A DNA stretch of 64,000 nt from Chryseobacterium sp. ON_d1 (GCF_006829085.1 NZ_BJTC01000006.1:1-64000); one strand, 5' to 3'; positions 24,477-33,503 are shown, numbered from the stretch's first letter. Notes: generated by a model not told the origin, from the sequence alone. Program-made: numbers and translations.

Positions 24477-26807
24477 TTAAATCTTAGTCAGTTTTGCATA
24501 TTTCAGGATCAGGTTTTTCTCTCCTTCATGCATGAAAACTACTTTTGCTTTGATATTCTGTGGATCTGTTCCGTCCAGGAAAGTGACTTCTCCAATACCA
24601 AAACGGTCGTGTCTCACCTTATCTCCTACTTCAATATCCTGAGACGAGGCTCCGCTTGGATTGATAATTTTAGCTGTGCTTACAGGTTTCAGTTTTCTTA
24701 CTTCCGGTGCTGGTTTCGAAGTATCACCTCTGTCAATGGTTTTCTTTTCAACCTTTTTAAAAGATCTCATTTCAGAAGGATGTTCATCAAAAATATTGGA
24801 CTTTACCCCTGAATTATTGATAAACCTCTTTTCCATAGCAGGATTAAGGAACTCAATATATTCATCATCAATTTCACTTAAGAATCTTGAAGGTTCCGCA
24901 TCGGTGATTTTCCCCCATTGGAAACGGGAAACAGCATAGGAGAAGAAGGCTTGCTTTTCAGCTCTTGTCAGGGCTACATAGAATAATCTTCTCTCTTCTT
25001 CCAGGTCTTCCCTGGTAGCCGAACTCATAAAGCTCGGGAACAAGTTTTCTTCAAGACCAACCAGATGAACCACCGGGAATTCCAGTCCTTTTGAAAGGTG
25101 AATGGTCATCAGTGAAACCATATCATCCTCCAGCTCTTTATCCTGAGTATCTGCAGAAAGGGCAATATTTTCAAGGAAATTGGAAAGACTCGGATCACCG
25201 TCTTCAAGCTGCATCTGTTCTTCAATGAATCCCTGCATAGAGTTCATCAATTCCTGAACGTTTTCTACTCTGGAAATTCCTTCAGGCGTCTGATCATCTT
25301 TTAAAAACTTGATTAAACCGCTTCGTTTTGCTACTTCCATAGCAACGCTGTAAGCTGTTTCTGTTTTCAATAGTACCTGGAAGGCCTTGATCATGGACCA
25401 GAAGTCGTTCAGTTTGTTTAAAACTCCATTGTTAAGCCCTAACTGTGGTGCATACATAGGAAGATTATCCAGTACTTTTGAAACTGCAATATTGTGGGCA
25501 TCTGCAAAAACGATCAGCTTATTCTGTGTCGTTTCTCCGATCCCTCTCGCCGGATAATTGATAATCCTCATCAATGCTTCAGAATCATTTTCATTGATCA
25601 GAAGACGAAGATACCCGATAAGGTCTTTTACTTCTTTCCTTTGATAGAAAGAAAGTCCTCCATATACTTTGTATGGAATATTTTTACGTCTCAGTGCATC
25701 TTCAAAAGCACGCGTCTGAGAGTTGGTTCTGTATAAAATGGCAAAATCGCTGTATTTTCTCTGGTCACGGTTACGAAGTTCCCAGATATTTCCGGCAACA
25801 AAATTGGCTTCATCAGCATCGGAAAGAGAACGGTATATTTTGATCTTGTCCCCTTCTTCATTATCACTGAATACGTTTTTCTTAAACTGCTGCAGGTTTT
25901 TTGCAATGACTACATTGGCAGCATTTACAATATTCTGTGTAGAACGGTAATTCTGCTCCAGCGATACCGTTTTGGCATCAGGATAATCTTTTTTAAAGTT
26001 TAAGATATTATAAATATTGGCTCCACGGAAAGAATAGATAGACTGAGCATCATCCCCTACGACACAGATATTCTCAAATTTTGAAGCCAAAGCTTTTACA
26101 ATAAGATACTGGGAGTGGTTCGTATCCTGGTACTCATCCACCATGATGTACCTGAACCTGTCCTGATATTTCGCCAGTACTTCCGGGAAACGGGTTAATA
26201 ATTCATTGGTTTTCAGAAGAAGATCATCAAAATCCATGGATCCGTTTCTGAAACATTGCTCAACATATCTCTGGTAAATCTGCCCGATGAATTTCATATT
26301 TGCTTTTTCATCAGCTTCCATCAGCTCCGGATTGTTGAAATAAGCTTTTACTGTAATCAGATTATTTTTGTACGTTGAAATTCTTGCCTGAACTTTTTTA
26401 GGTTTATAAAGATCAGCATCGATATTCATATCCTTCAGCACTTTTTTGATCACGTTCAGAGCATCCTGCTGATCATAAATCGTAAAGTTGGAAGGATATC
26501 CAAGATAATGAGCTTCAATCCTTAAAATCCTTGCAAAAACAGAGTGAAAAGTTCCCATCCAGAGACTTCTTGCATTGCTTTCCCCTACTACTTTTGCGAT
26601 ACGGTCTTTCATCTCACGGGCCGCTTTATTGGTAAAGGTAAGGGCCAGAATATTGAAAGGGTCTATCCCATTATGTATTAAATGGGCAATACGCATGGTA
26701 AGTACCCGCGTTTTTCCGGAACCTGCCCCGGCAAGCACCATCAGAGGTCCCTGTAAAGAGGTAACGGCTTCATATTGTGATTCGTTGAGTCCTTTCAAAT
26801 AGTCCAT
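24477..26807 (-). CDS. UvrD/PcrA-type ATP-dependent DNA helicase
   Basis: A 776-residue superfamily 1A 3'-5' helicase for DNA repair and replication restart. The Walker A motif is AGAGSGKT at 26-33. Further SF1 motifs are visible, including DEYQDTNHSQ, VGDDAQSIYSFRGA, LEQNYRST and the late LMTIHLSKGLEF and LFYVALTRA. The C-terminal 60-residue domain with GDKVRHDRFGIGEV matches PcrA/UvrD, which use it to bind RNA polymerase. Full length for the family. It has a strong promoter and its own terminator and appears monocistronic. Confidence 0.95.
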   Translation of the reverse strand: MDYLKGLNESQYEAVTSLQGPLMVLAGAGSGKTRVLTMRIAHLIHNGIDPFNILALTFTNKAAREMKDRIAKVVGESNARSLWMGTFHSVFARILRIEAHYLGYPSNFTIYDQQDALNVIKKVLKDMNIDADLYKPKKVQARISTYKNNLITVKAYFNNPELMEADEKANMKFIGQIYQRYVEQCFRNGSMDFDDLLLKTNELLTRFPEVLAKYQDRFRYIMVDEYQDTNHSQYLIVKALASKFENICVVGDDAQSIYSFRGANIYNILNFKKDYPDAKTVSLEQNYRSTQNIVNAANVVIAKNLQQFKKNVFSDNEEGDKIKIYRSLSDADEANFVAGNIWELRNRDQRKYSDFAILYRTNSQTRAFEDALRRKNIPYKVYGGLSFYQRKEVKDLIGYLRLLINENDSEALMRIINYPARGIGETTQNKLIVFADAHNIAVSKVLDNLPMYAPQLGLNNGVLNKLNDFWSMIKAFQVLLKTETAYSVAMEVAKRSGLIKFLKDDQTPEGISRVENVQELMNSMQGFIEEQMQLEDGDPSLSNFLENIALSADTQDKELEDDMVSLMTIHLSKGLEFPVVHLVGLEENLFPSFMSSATREDLEEERRLFYVALTRAEKQAFFSYAVSRFQWGKITDAEPSRFLSEIDDEYIEFLNPAMEKRFINNSGVKSNIFDEHPSEMRSFKKVEKKTIDRGDTSKPAPEVRKLKPVSTAKIINPSGASSQDIEVGDKVRHDRFGIGEVTFLDGTDPQNIKAKVVFMHEGEKNLILKYAKLTKI

Positions 26808-26829
26808 ACAGCAAAAGATTTTGGGAACA

Positions 26830-26860
26830 CAAAATTAAGGTATTCAGAGGAGAATTCAAA
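26830..26860 (-). promoter_or_regulatory. Promoter of the helicase gene
   Basis: On the minus strand TTTG (26857-26860), 19 bp, then TAATTTTG (26830-26837). Close to the Bacteroidetes consensus. Confidence 0.75.
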
Positions 26861-26992
26861 CTTTCATAAAGAAGTTAGGAGTATGAAGTATTAAGATTGT
26901 ATTTGTCAATGGTCAATTTTGCTTCGCAAGTGAATTGTGAATGATTATTCTTGATCTCATATCCTGCGTAACATATTGACAAGCGAAGCGAA

Positions 26993-27041
26993 TTCACCAT
27001 TCACCATTCGCTATTCACTATTCACTATTCACTATTCACCA
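26993..27041. repeat. Heptamer tandem array TTCACYA
   Basis: Seven consecutive 7-base units: TTCACCA twice, TTCGCTA once, TTCACTA three times, TTCACCA once. The 7-bp period and position upstream of the M16 peptidase gene argue against coding. Copy number could vary by slippage. Confidence 0.85.
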
Positions 27042-27117
27042 TCACCAATATATTTCTACATATTCTGTAACATTTAATTCACTTTTCATACTAATTGATA
27101 AACAATTTCTAAATTTT

Positions 27118-28431
27118 ATGAAAAAGCGACTTCTTTCTGCAGCTGCCGTAGCTTTCTTCGGGCTAATGCTGAATGCACAGCAAATCAAATTCGAAGAGTA
27201 TGACCTTCCCAATGGTCTCCATGTAATCCTTCATCAGGATAACTCAGCACCGGTTGTAACCACAGGTGTAATGTACCATGTAGGTGCAAAAGATGAAGTA
27301 AAAGGCAGAACAGGTTTTGCTCACTTCTTTGAACACCTTTTATTTGAAGGAACTCCTAATATCAAGAGAGGAGACTGGTTTAAAATCGTTTCTTCAAACG
27401 GAGGGCAGAACAACGCCAACACCACCAATGACAGAACTTATTATTATGAAACATTCCCTTCCAATAACGAACAGCTTGGACTTTGGATGGAAGCCGAAAG
27501 GATGCGTCATGCAGTAATCAACCAGATTGGTGTGGATACCCAAAGAGAGGTCGTAAAAGAAGAGAAAAGATTAAGAATGGATAACCAGCCTTATGGAAAC
27601 CTTTTCACCACTATTCAGAAAAATTTATTTACCAATCACCCATACAACTGGCCAACGATCGGTTCTATGGAAGATCTGAACTCAGCAAAACTGGAAGAGT
27701 TCCAGGCATTCTACAAAAAATATTACGTTCCTAATAATGCTACTTTGGTCGTTGCAGGAGATATCAAACCTGAGCAGACTAAGAAATGGATCGAAACCTA
27801 TTACGGGGGAATTCCAAAAGGAACACTTTATCCAAAAGATTTCCCGAAAGAAACTCCTATCACTCAGGAAAAAGAAGTAACCGCTACTGACCCGAACATC
27901 CAGCTTCCTGCTTATATTTTCGCGTACAGAACTCCGGCTAATAAAGAAAAAGATGCTTATGTTTTAGATATGCTTTCTTCTTATTTAAGCAGTGGAAAGT
28001 CTTCAGTTTTATATAAAAAATTAGTAGATCAGGACAAAAAAGCACTTCAGGTAGCTGCTTTCAACCAGGGTCTTGAGGATTACAGTATCTTCGCATTCTT
28101 TGCCATTCCGATGGGGCAAACTACCAAGCAGGCTTTACAGACGGACATTGATGCGGAAATCAAAAAACTTCAGACGACTTTAATTTCTGAGGAAGATTAT
28201 CAAAAACTTCAAAACCAATACGAAAACCAGTTTGTAAATGCCAATTCGAGCATTCAGGGAATAGCGGCTTCATTGGCAACCAACCACGTATTGATGGGTG
28301 ACACGAACCTGATCAACAAAGAAATCGACATTTACAGATCTATCACCAGACAGGATCTTCAAAATGCGGCTAAAAAGTATCTTAATTCCAACCAAAGAGT
28401 AATCATTAACTACGTGCCTGAGAAAAAGTAA
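27118..28431 (+). CDS. M16 family zinc metallopeptidase, exported
   Basis: A 437-residue insulinase-type peptidase. A signal peptide at 1-20 (ending MLNAQ) precedes the inverted zinc motif HFFEH with His69, Glu72 and His73; a downstream VVKEEKRLRM region supplies the third ligand Glu. Two M16 halves are visible, the second around 200-430. It lies 52 bases before a second M16 gene and probably pairs with it, as M16 active/inactive subunit pairs commonly do. The substrate could be peptides in the periplasm. A terminator lies after the second gene, consistent with one operon. Confidence 0.9.
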   Translation: MKKRLLSAAAVAFFGLMLNAQQIKFEEYDLPNGLHVILHQDNSAPVVTTGVMYHVGAKDEVKGRTGFAHFFEHLLFEGTPNIKRGDWFKIVSSNGGQNNANTTNDRTYYYETFPSNNEQLGLWMEAERMRHAVINQIGVDTQREVVKEEKRLRMDNQPYGNLFTTIQKNLFTNHPYNWPTIGSMEDLNSAKLEEFQAFYKKYYVPNNATLVVAGDIKPEQTKKWIETYYGGIPKGTLYPKDFPKETPITQEKEVTATDPNIQLPAYIFAYRTPANKEKDAYVLDMLSSYLSSGKSSVLYKKLVDQDKKALQVAAFNQGLEDYSIFAFFAIPMGQTTKQALQTDIDAEIKKLQTTLISEEDYQKLQNQYENQFVNANSSIQGIAASLATNHVLMGDTNLINKEIDIYRSITRQDLQNAAKKYLNSNQRVIINYVPEKK

Positions 28432-28483
28432 CCATTTCAAATTTCAGGCTACCCTATGATTATTAAAAATTAAATTTTTACAA

Positions 28484-30514
28484 ATGAAAAAGCAATTAAC
28501 ATATATAGCTGCAGCGTTTTTCTTTACAGGAATGGTTTCAGCACAAAAAATAGATCTTAATGCAATGCCGAAACCGGGACCTACTCCTGCAATCAACATC
28601 GCGAAACCCAAAACCTTCCAGCTAAGCAACGGGCTTACAGTAATGGTAGTTGAGAACAACAAACTGCCAAGAGTAAACGCAAGTCTTTCTATGGACAGAC
28701 CTCCATACAATGAAGGTGCTGTAACCGGTGTAAGCGAAATTATGGCTGAACAGTTCGAAAACGGAACAACCAACATCAGCAAAGATGATTTCAATAAAAA
28801 GGTGGACTATCTTGGAGCGAACCTTAATTTCTCTTCAGGGGGTGCTTCTGCCAACTCACTTTCAAAATATTTCCCTGAAGTATTAAACTTAATGGCTGAT
28901 GCGATTATCAATCCGAAATTCTCTGCGGAAGAAATTCAAAGTTCTAAGGAAAGAGCTATCGAAGGATTAAAATCTGAAGAAAAAAACGCTTCTTCTATTG
29001 CTTCAAGAGTTTCCAATGCTTTGATGTATGGAAAAAATACGTCAAGAGGTGAATTTGAAACCATTGAATCAATCAACAAAATCCAGCTTGCTGACGTACA
29101 AAATACATACAAAAAATACTACGCACCGGACAATGCTTATTTAGTCATCGTGGGAGATGTAAAGTTTGATCAGGTAAAACCTTTGATTGAGAAAGCTTTC
29201 AGTGGCTGGAAAAAAGCAAATACTCCTGTTACCCCGTTAGAACCGGCTTCTAATGTTGCTAAAACAGAAATCAACGTAGTAGATGTTCCTTCTGCAGTAC
29301 AGTCTGTTGTTTCCTTAAACAACCTGAATACCCTGAAAATGAAGGATGCTAATTACTTTCCTGCAACAATCGCCAACTACATTCTTGGAGGTGGTGGTGA
29401 AGCAAGACTTTTCATGAATCTTCGTGAGAAAAACGGATTCACTTATGGTGCTTATTCTAGTATGGTTGCCAGCAAGTATTCTCCACAATTCTCTGCAAGT
29501 GCAAGCGTAAGAAATGAAGTTACAGACAAAGCTGTTAAAGAATTCATGAATGAACTTAACGCTATTTCTACAGTAAAACCGGAAGAACTGGAAAATGCTA
29601 AAGCTAAGCTAAAAGGATCTTTCATCATGTCTTTGGAACAGCCAGCTACTATCGCAAGATTTGCTTTAAATCAAAAGGTTCAGGATTTACCTGCTGATTT
29701 CTATACCAATTACTTAAAGTCTATTGATAAAGTAACGGCGGCAGATGTTGCCAATGCTGTAAAAGCAACTATTTTACCCAACCAGAGCAGAATTTTCATA
29801 GCAGGTAAAGCCTCCGACATTTCTGAAGGACTGGAAAAATTAGGTTACCCTGTAAAATATTTTGATAAAGATGCCAATCCGGTCGCTAAACCTGCTGCGC
29901 AGAAAGTAGATGCAAATGTTACCATTGGTTCTGTAGCTGATAAATACATCAATGCAATCGGAGGGCTTGCCGCTGTTCAGAAAGTGGTTTCTATTACGAC
30001 AGATGCCTCTACCAAAGTTCAAGGAATGGATATGACCATGAAACTGATCCAGGCTAAAGGCGGAAAAATGGCCATGGATATGAAAATGATGGGAAATACT
30101 GTACAGAAAATCATTTTTGACGGTAAAGACGGATATATGGAAGCTCAGGGAAAAAAAATGCCTCTTAATGAAAAGCAGAAAGCTGAAATGGCAGATCCTG
30201 AACTTTTCCCGGAACTTACTTTTGCTAAGAATCCAGAGTTTAAACTGGCAGGAATTGAAAAGTATAATAACGAAGACTCTTATGTTGTGAAAGGAGCCAA
30301 GGACACCTACTATTACAGCGTAAAAACAGGTCTTAAGACTGGTGAAGTAAAAACCGGAGAGGGAGGATCCATCCCTACAAGCTATACAGATTACAAAGAG
30401 GTTTCCGGAGTAAAACTTCCGTTTACCATCATCCAGAATATGGGAGGTATGGATATCAACCTTGCCGTACAGTCTTATCAGATCAATCAGGCTAAAGATG
30501 CTGATTTCAAATAA
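28484..30514 (+). CDS. M16 family protein, zinc motif absent, with C-terminal extension
   Basis: A 676-residue exported M16 homologue. Signal peptide 1-20 (ending MVSAQK). Where the active paralogue has HxxEH, this one reads SEIMAEQ (84-90), so zinc binding is lost. It keeps the C-terminal-half motif GGGEARLFMNLREKNGFTYGAYS (about 303-325), which in active-inactive pairs supplies the Arg/Tyr of the inactive partner. Residues from about 470 onward form an additional domain with KMAMDMKMMGNTVQKIIFDG and KAEMADPELFPEL, resembling outer-membrane lipoprotein-sorting or DUF4412-like modules. It should form a heterodimer with the preceding gene product. Confidence 0.87.
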   Translation: MKKQLTYIAAAFFFTGMVSAQKIDLNAMPKPGPTPAINIAKPKTFQLSNGLTVMVVENNKLPRVNASLSMDRPPYNEGAVTGVSEIMAEQFENGTTNISKDDFNKKVDYLGANLNFSSGGASANSLSKYFPEVLNLMADAIINPKFSAEEIQSSKERAIEGLKSEEKNASSIASRVSNALMYGKNTSRGEFETIESINKIQLADVQNTYKKYYAPDNAYLVIVGDVKFDQVKPLIEKAFSGWKKANTPVTPLEPASNVAKTEINVVDVPSAVQSVVSLNNLNTLKMKDANYFPATIANYILGGGGEARLFMNLREKNGFTYGAYSSMVASKYSPQFSASASVRNEVTDKAVKEFMNELNAISTVKPEELENAKAKLKGSFIMSLEQPATIARFALNQKVQDLPADFYTNYLKSIDKVTAADVANAVKATILPNQSRIFIAGKASDISEGLEKLGYPVKYFDKDANPVAKPAAQKVDANVTIGSVADKYINAIGGLAAVQKVVSITTDASTKVQGMDMTMKLIQAKGGKMAMDMKMMGNTVQKIIFDGKDGYMEAQGKKMPLNEKQKAEMADPELFPELTFAKNPEFKLAGIEKYNNEDSYVVKGAKDTYYYSVKTGLKTGEVKTGEGGSIPTSYTDYKEVSGVKLPFTIIQNMGGMDINLAVQSYQINQAKDADFK

Positions 30515-30534
30515 AAACACCTTATTTTTATATA

Positions 30535-30562
30535 AAAAACGGCAACAATTGTTGCCGTTTTT
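30535..30562. terminator. Terminator after the M16 pair
   Basis: A perfect 14-bp inverted repeat AAAAACGGCAACAA and complement, followed by T-rich sequence. It lies 20 bases past the stop. Confidence 0.88.
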
Positions 30563-30591
30563 ATTTTTATCAATATTTGACGGCATCTTTT

Positions 30592-30622
30592 TTTGTCATT
30601 CAGTAAAAAAAGATTAAATTTG
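30592..30622 (+). promoter_or_regulatory. Promoter of secG
   Basis: TTTG (30592-30595), 19 bp, TAAATTTG (30615-30622). Consensus Bacteroidetes promoter, with the ATG 25 bases downstream. Confidence 0.8.
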
Positions 30623-30647
30623 CCCATTCAAAAAGATATCAGAATTA

Positions 30648-30998
30648 ATGGATACTATATTTACACTATTGATGGTTCTTGTTATGATTGCCAGTGTCTT
30701 ATTGGTAATTATTGTTATGGCACAAAATCCAAAAGGAGGAGGCCTTTCCAGTACTTTCGGAGGTGCGTCATCTGCACAGTTTGGAGTACAGAGAACCAAT
30801 GATTTCATGGAAAAAGCAACATGGACTCTGGGCGGGACTATCATTGTTCTTATCCTTTTAAGCGTTGTTATTACAGGTAAGCCTTCTCAGGCACTTCCTA
30901 CCCAACAGCAGCCAGCGAAGAAAGAAGCACCTGCAAAACAGTCAGCTCCGGCTTCTTCCACAACTACTCCGGCACAGACTCCTGCACCGGCAAAATAA
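30648..30998 (+). CDS. secG: Preprotein translocase subunit SecG
   Basis: A 116-residue inner-membrane subunit of the SecYEG export channel. Two transmembrane helices at about 3-25 and 58-78 flank the conserved cytoplasmic AQNPKGGGLSSTFGG loop at 25-39. The tail (about 83-116) is a Pro/Ala/Lys-rich low-complexity stretch, as in many Bacteroidetes SecG proteins. The start is supported by the promoter just upstream. Single-gene transcript, with a bidirectional terminator 25 bases downstream. Confidence 0.93.
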   Translation: MDTIFTLLMVLVMIASVLLVIIVMAQNPKGGGLSSTFGGASSAQFGVQRTNDFMEKATWTLGGTIIVLILLSVVITGKPSQALPTQQQPAKKEAPAKQSAPASSTTTPAQTPAPAK

Positions 30999-31022
30999 GA
31001 AGAATATCATCTTATATAAAAC

Positions 31023-31048
31023 AAAAGCAACTCCATGGAGTTGCTTTT
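31023..31048. terminator. Bidirectional terminator between secG and the glycosyltransferase
   Basis: AAAAGCAACTCCA and complement form a perfect 13-bp palindrome flanked by A- and T-runs. The glycosyltransferase stop is at 31049, so it serves both genes. Confidence 0.9.
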
Positions 31049-31882
31049 TTATTTTAATTTAATCTTTTCAAGCTGATGCCTGAGCTTTAAACCTGCTTTC
31101 AAAAAAGAATACTGTACAGGTTTTGATTGTTTATAATATTTATCAATAAAGATCTGCATAGCCCCATAGAATCTCTTGAGATAAACTTCATCTTTAACTG
31201 TACTTTCCCCTTTGTGGTGAAGAATTGAAGCTTCTCCATAATAGAAATTTTTATATCCGTTTCTTAAAAAGGTATAGCAAAGATCAATATCTTCACCATA
31301 CATAAAATAAGCTTCATCCAGACCACCTATTTTTTCATAGACATCCTTTTTAGCCAATAAAAAAGCTCCTGTGATCACTTCTACTTCAGCAACTGCATTT
31401 TCGCCTATATCATTTCTGTAATAGGATTTTGAGCTATTCTTTTTAAAACTGGTAAAGAGCTTTTCAAATGAATTGATCATATCCGGCACTGAGCGCTTGC
31501 TTTCAGGCAGAAATCTTCCTTCCGCATCATGCATTCTCACTCCCAGACATCCGAATAAAGGCTGAGCATCTGCAAAATCCAGAAGTTCTTTCATATAAAA
31601 GCCTTCAAACTCGGTATCTGGATTCAAAAGTAAAATATATTCCCCTTTTGCCGTTTGGATGGCCTGATTGTTGGCTTTTGAAAAACCGCCATTTGTTTCG
31701 GAAGCAATAAAGTGTATGTTTGGAAACTCAGTAACAAGCTCTTGCCATGAAGCGTCTGTAGAAGCATTATCGATGACAACGACTTCATATTCTATCTCCC
31801 GGATGTATTTCTGAAGTGACAGGAGACAGCTTCTGAGCAATTGAGTAACATTATAGTTGACGATGATAACAGACAGCTTCAT
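31049..31882 (-). CDS. Glycosyltransferase family 2
   Basis: A 277-residue GT-A fold glycosyltransferase. The N terminus MKLSVIIVNYNVTQ and VVVIDNASTDAS are family 2 hallmarks; LLLNPDTEF near 93 holds the DxD-like site. GGFSKANNQAI and later the GEDIDLCYTFLRNGYK motif match bacterial rhamnosyl- or mannosyl-transferases acting on surface polysaccharide. It uses a nucleotide sugar in the cytoplasm. It follows recR by one base, so it is cotranscribed; no other surface-sugar genes are adjacent. Confidence 0.88.
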   Translation of the reverse strand: MKLSVIIVNYNVTQLLRSCLLSLQKYIREIEYEVVVIDNASTDASWQELVTEFPNIHFIASETNGGFSKANNQAIQTAKGEYILLLNPDTEFEGFYMKELLDFADAQPLFGCLGVRMHDAEGRFLPESKRSVPDMINSFEKLFTSFKKNSSKSYYRNDIGENAVAEVEVITGAFLLAKKDVYEKIGGLDEAYFMYGEDIDLCYTFLRNGYKNFYYGEASILHHKGESTVKDEVYLKRFYGAMQIFIDKYYKQSKPVQYSFLKAGLKLRHQLEKIKLK

Positions 31883-31883
31883 A

Positions 31884-32495
31884 TTAATCCTTTTCGTTGT
31901 ATGGCAGCCTGTTGATAATAGATCTTCCTAAAGAAATCTCATCGGCATATTCCAATTCGTCTCCCACTGAAATCCCTCTTGCAATGCTCGAAAAATTCAC
32001 ATTGAAATTTTTAAATTTCTTGTAAATATAATAAGCCGTTGTATCTCCTTCCATCGTCGCACTTAATGCAAAAATAAACTCCTTCACATTCCCTTCATTC
32101 AGTTTCTTTTCAATGCTGGGAATATTCAGCTGGCCGGGCCCCACTCCTTCCATTGGAGAGATTTTTCCGCCAAGGATCAAGTATTTTCCGGTGTATTTTC
32201 CTGTATTTTCAATAGCAATTACATCACGTACATCTTCCACTATACAGATCAACTCTCCGTTTCTTTTTTCATTGCTGCATATTTCACAGATGTCAAAATC
32301 TGAAAAATTATGACATTCCTTACAGTATTTTATTTCATTGACAAGGTTGATCAGGGAGTTTCCAAGACTTACAGCTCTTGAATTGGGCTGCTTCAACAAA
32401 TGGAGTGCTAACCTCAAAGCCGTTTTTCTTCCAATCCCAGGCAATCCCGAAATCTCATCTACTGCTTTTGCCAATACTTTACTAGGGTAATCCAT
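31884..32495 (-). CDS. recR: Recombination protein RecR
   Basis: A 203-residue RecR, which with RecO and RecF loads RecA in gap repair. The helix-hairpin-helix (SGLPGIGRKTALRLALHL, about 16-33) precedes a zinc finger with Cys58, Cys61, Cys70 and Cys73, then a Toprim domain beginning around residue 81 (ELICIVEDVRD). A longer frame starting at 32540 exists but the MDYPSKVLAKAV start matches the family, and a -7 box TATTTTTG lies just five bases upstream of this ATG. Leads the pair with the glycosyltransferase. Confidence 0.94.
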   Translation of the reverse strand: MDYPSKVLAKAVDEISGLPGIGRKTALRLALHLLKQPNSRAVSLGNSLINLVNEIKYCKECHNFSDFDICEICSNEKRNGELICIVEDVRDVIAIENTGKYTGKYLILGGKISPMEGVGPGQLNIPSIEKKLNEGNVKEFIFALSATMEGDTTAYYIYKKFKNFNVNFSSIARGISVGDELEYADEISLGRSIINRLPYNEKD

Positions 32496-32500
32496 AGGTA

Positions 32501-32508
32501 CAAAAATA
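32501..32508 (-). promoter_or_regulatory. -7 box directly before recR
   Basis: On the minus strand TATTTTTG ends five bases from the recR ATG at 32495. This predicts a leaderless or nearly leaderless mRNA. No clear -33 element. Confidence 0.45.
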
Positions 32509-32588
32509 AGGATTAAAGTTGATAATTTACAGTGTATCATAAATCGTCGATTCGCTTTGCATGTGAATTTTCATACAACATAAATAAA

Positions 32589-32744
32589 TTTTAACGCAGT
32601 GTTCGCTAAGATTTTTTTTAAATTCTTAAAAACGATCGCAGGGGCGTTTCACTCAGCAATAGTTGAAAGTTGATATCCTGGCTGAACGAAGTGCCTTTGC
32701 GACCGAAATAAATAAAAATAAATATCAACCTTGCGAGCATAGCG
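32589..32744 (+). repeat. CGTTTCACTCAGC...GCTGAAC interspersed repeat, copy 1
   Basis: A 155-bp element starting TTTTAACGCAGTGTTCGCTAAG-like sequence and ending CTTGCGAGCATAGCG. It is closely matched by 48856-49008. Internally it has inverted symmetry, GATCGC...GATATCCTGGC, more complete in copy 2. No open frame runs through it. Confidence 0.75.
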
Positions 32745-32832
32745 TTTTTTTTTAACAAAAAACATCTCCAATACAATGTCTCATTATGATATTTTATATT
32801 TCTCCCCTATCTGAGAACTCTAAAAAAACCTC

Positions 32833-32840
32833 TATATTTG
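32833..32840 (+). promoter_or_regulatory. -7 box upstream of the LURP-like gene
   Basis: TATATTTG matches the -7 consensus. A five-codon frame (32856-32873) occupies the leader and stops one base before the ATG at 32875. Confidence 0.45.
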
Positions 32841-32874
32841 CGGCTTAAATTAAATATGAAAAAAATAAACTGAC

Positions 32875-33480
32875 ATGGTACTTAACAATCTTAATTATCC
32901 TCTGGATTTCAAATTCAAAATCACTACTTTAGCAAGTGACTTCAACATTACTGACAAAAACGGAAATTATGTGGCATATGTCCGTCAGAAAATGTTTAAG
33001 TTGAAAGAAGATGTTATCGTTTTCAATGATGAGAGTAAGTCTAAAGAGCTTTTCAGAATAAGAGCCAACCAATGGATTGATTTCAATGCTTCCTATTCTT
33101 TGAATGATCTTATTGACAATAAAAACTTCGGCAGACTGGCAAGAAAAGGGATGCGTTCCCTATGGAAAGCAAGCTATGATATTCTGGATGCACACGATCA
33201 GCCCAAGTTTAAAATCCAGGAAGACAGTGCATGGGTAAGATTCTGGGACAGCTTTGTAGGAGAAATTCCTATTATCGGAATGTTCACCGGCTATTTCCTC
33301 AATCCGTCTTACACTGTAACCGGTATTGATGGTAAAGCTTATTTTAAACTGAAAAAAATGCCTTCATTCTTTGGAAGAAGATTCCAGCTGGACAGACTGA
33401 TCGACATTGATGATGAAGAAGAAAGTCTGGTAATCCTTTCTTTACTTATGATGACCCTTCTTGAAAGAGCAAGAGGATAA
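32875..33480 (+). CDS. LURP-one-related / phospholipid scramblase-like protein
   Basis: A 201-residue protein with the all-beta tubby-C-terminal-like fold of LURP-one-related proteins, as judged by ITTLASDFNITDKNGNYVAYVRQKMFKLKEDVIVF at the start (about 15-49) and repeated short strands, with a hydrophobic hairpin FVGEIPIIGMFTGYFLNPSYTVTG near 124-147. Such proteins bind or scramble lipids or act as regulators; the bacterial role is unknown. It stands 23 bases before a lipoprotein gene, so both may be cotranscribed. The ATG follows a five-codon leader open frame by one base. Confidence 0.65.
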   Translation: MVLNNLNYPLDFKFKITTLASDFNITDKNGNYVAYVRQKMFKLKEDVIVFNDESKSKELFRIRANQWIDFNASYSLNDLIDNKNFGRLARKGMRSLWKASYDILDAHDQPKFKIQEDSAWVRFWDSFVGEIPIIGMFTGYFLNPSYTVTGIDGKAYFKLKKMPSFFGRRFQLDRLIDIDDEEESLVILSLLMMTLLERARG

Positions 33481-33503
33481 ACCCGTTATAAAACCACAAA
33501 CAC

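Larger units (their letters stand above)
26808..27117. other. Intergenic region with repeats and no gene
   Basis: About 310 bases. It contains the helicase promoter, a fragment of GCTTCGCAAGTGAATTGTGA type (about 26931-26950), an inverted AAGCGAAGCGAATTCACC segment, and a seven-unit heptamer array. Confidence 0.6.
32541..32874. other. Intergenic region with interspersed repeat
   Basis: About 330 bases, no gene. It holds a GATTCGCTTTGCATGTGAATT fragment, cited here in part: GCTTTGCATGTGAATT near 32554-32569, akin to the repeat at 26931-26950. The 155-bp repeat copy 1 and a -7 box near its end follow. Confidence 0.55.

Noticed and set aside
29840..30586. A long minus-strand frame antisense to the second M16 gene
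   Set aside because: It lies opposite a strong coding region with clear family motifs and a terminator, and its translation is unlike any family.
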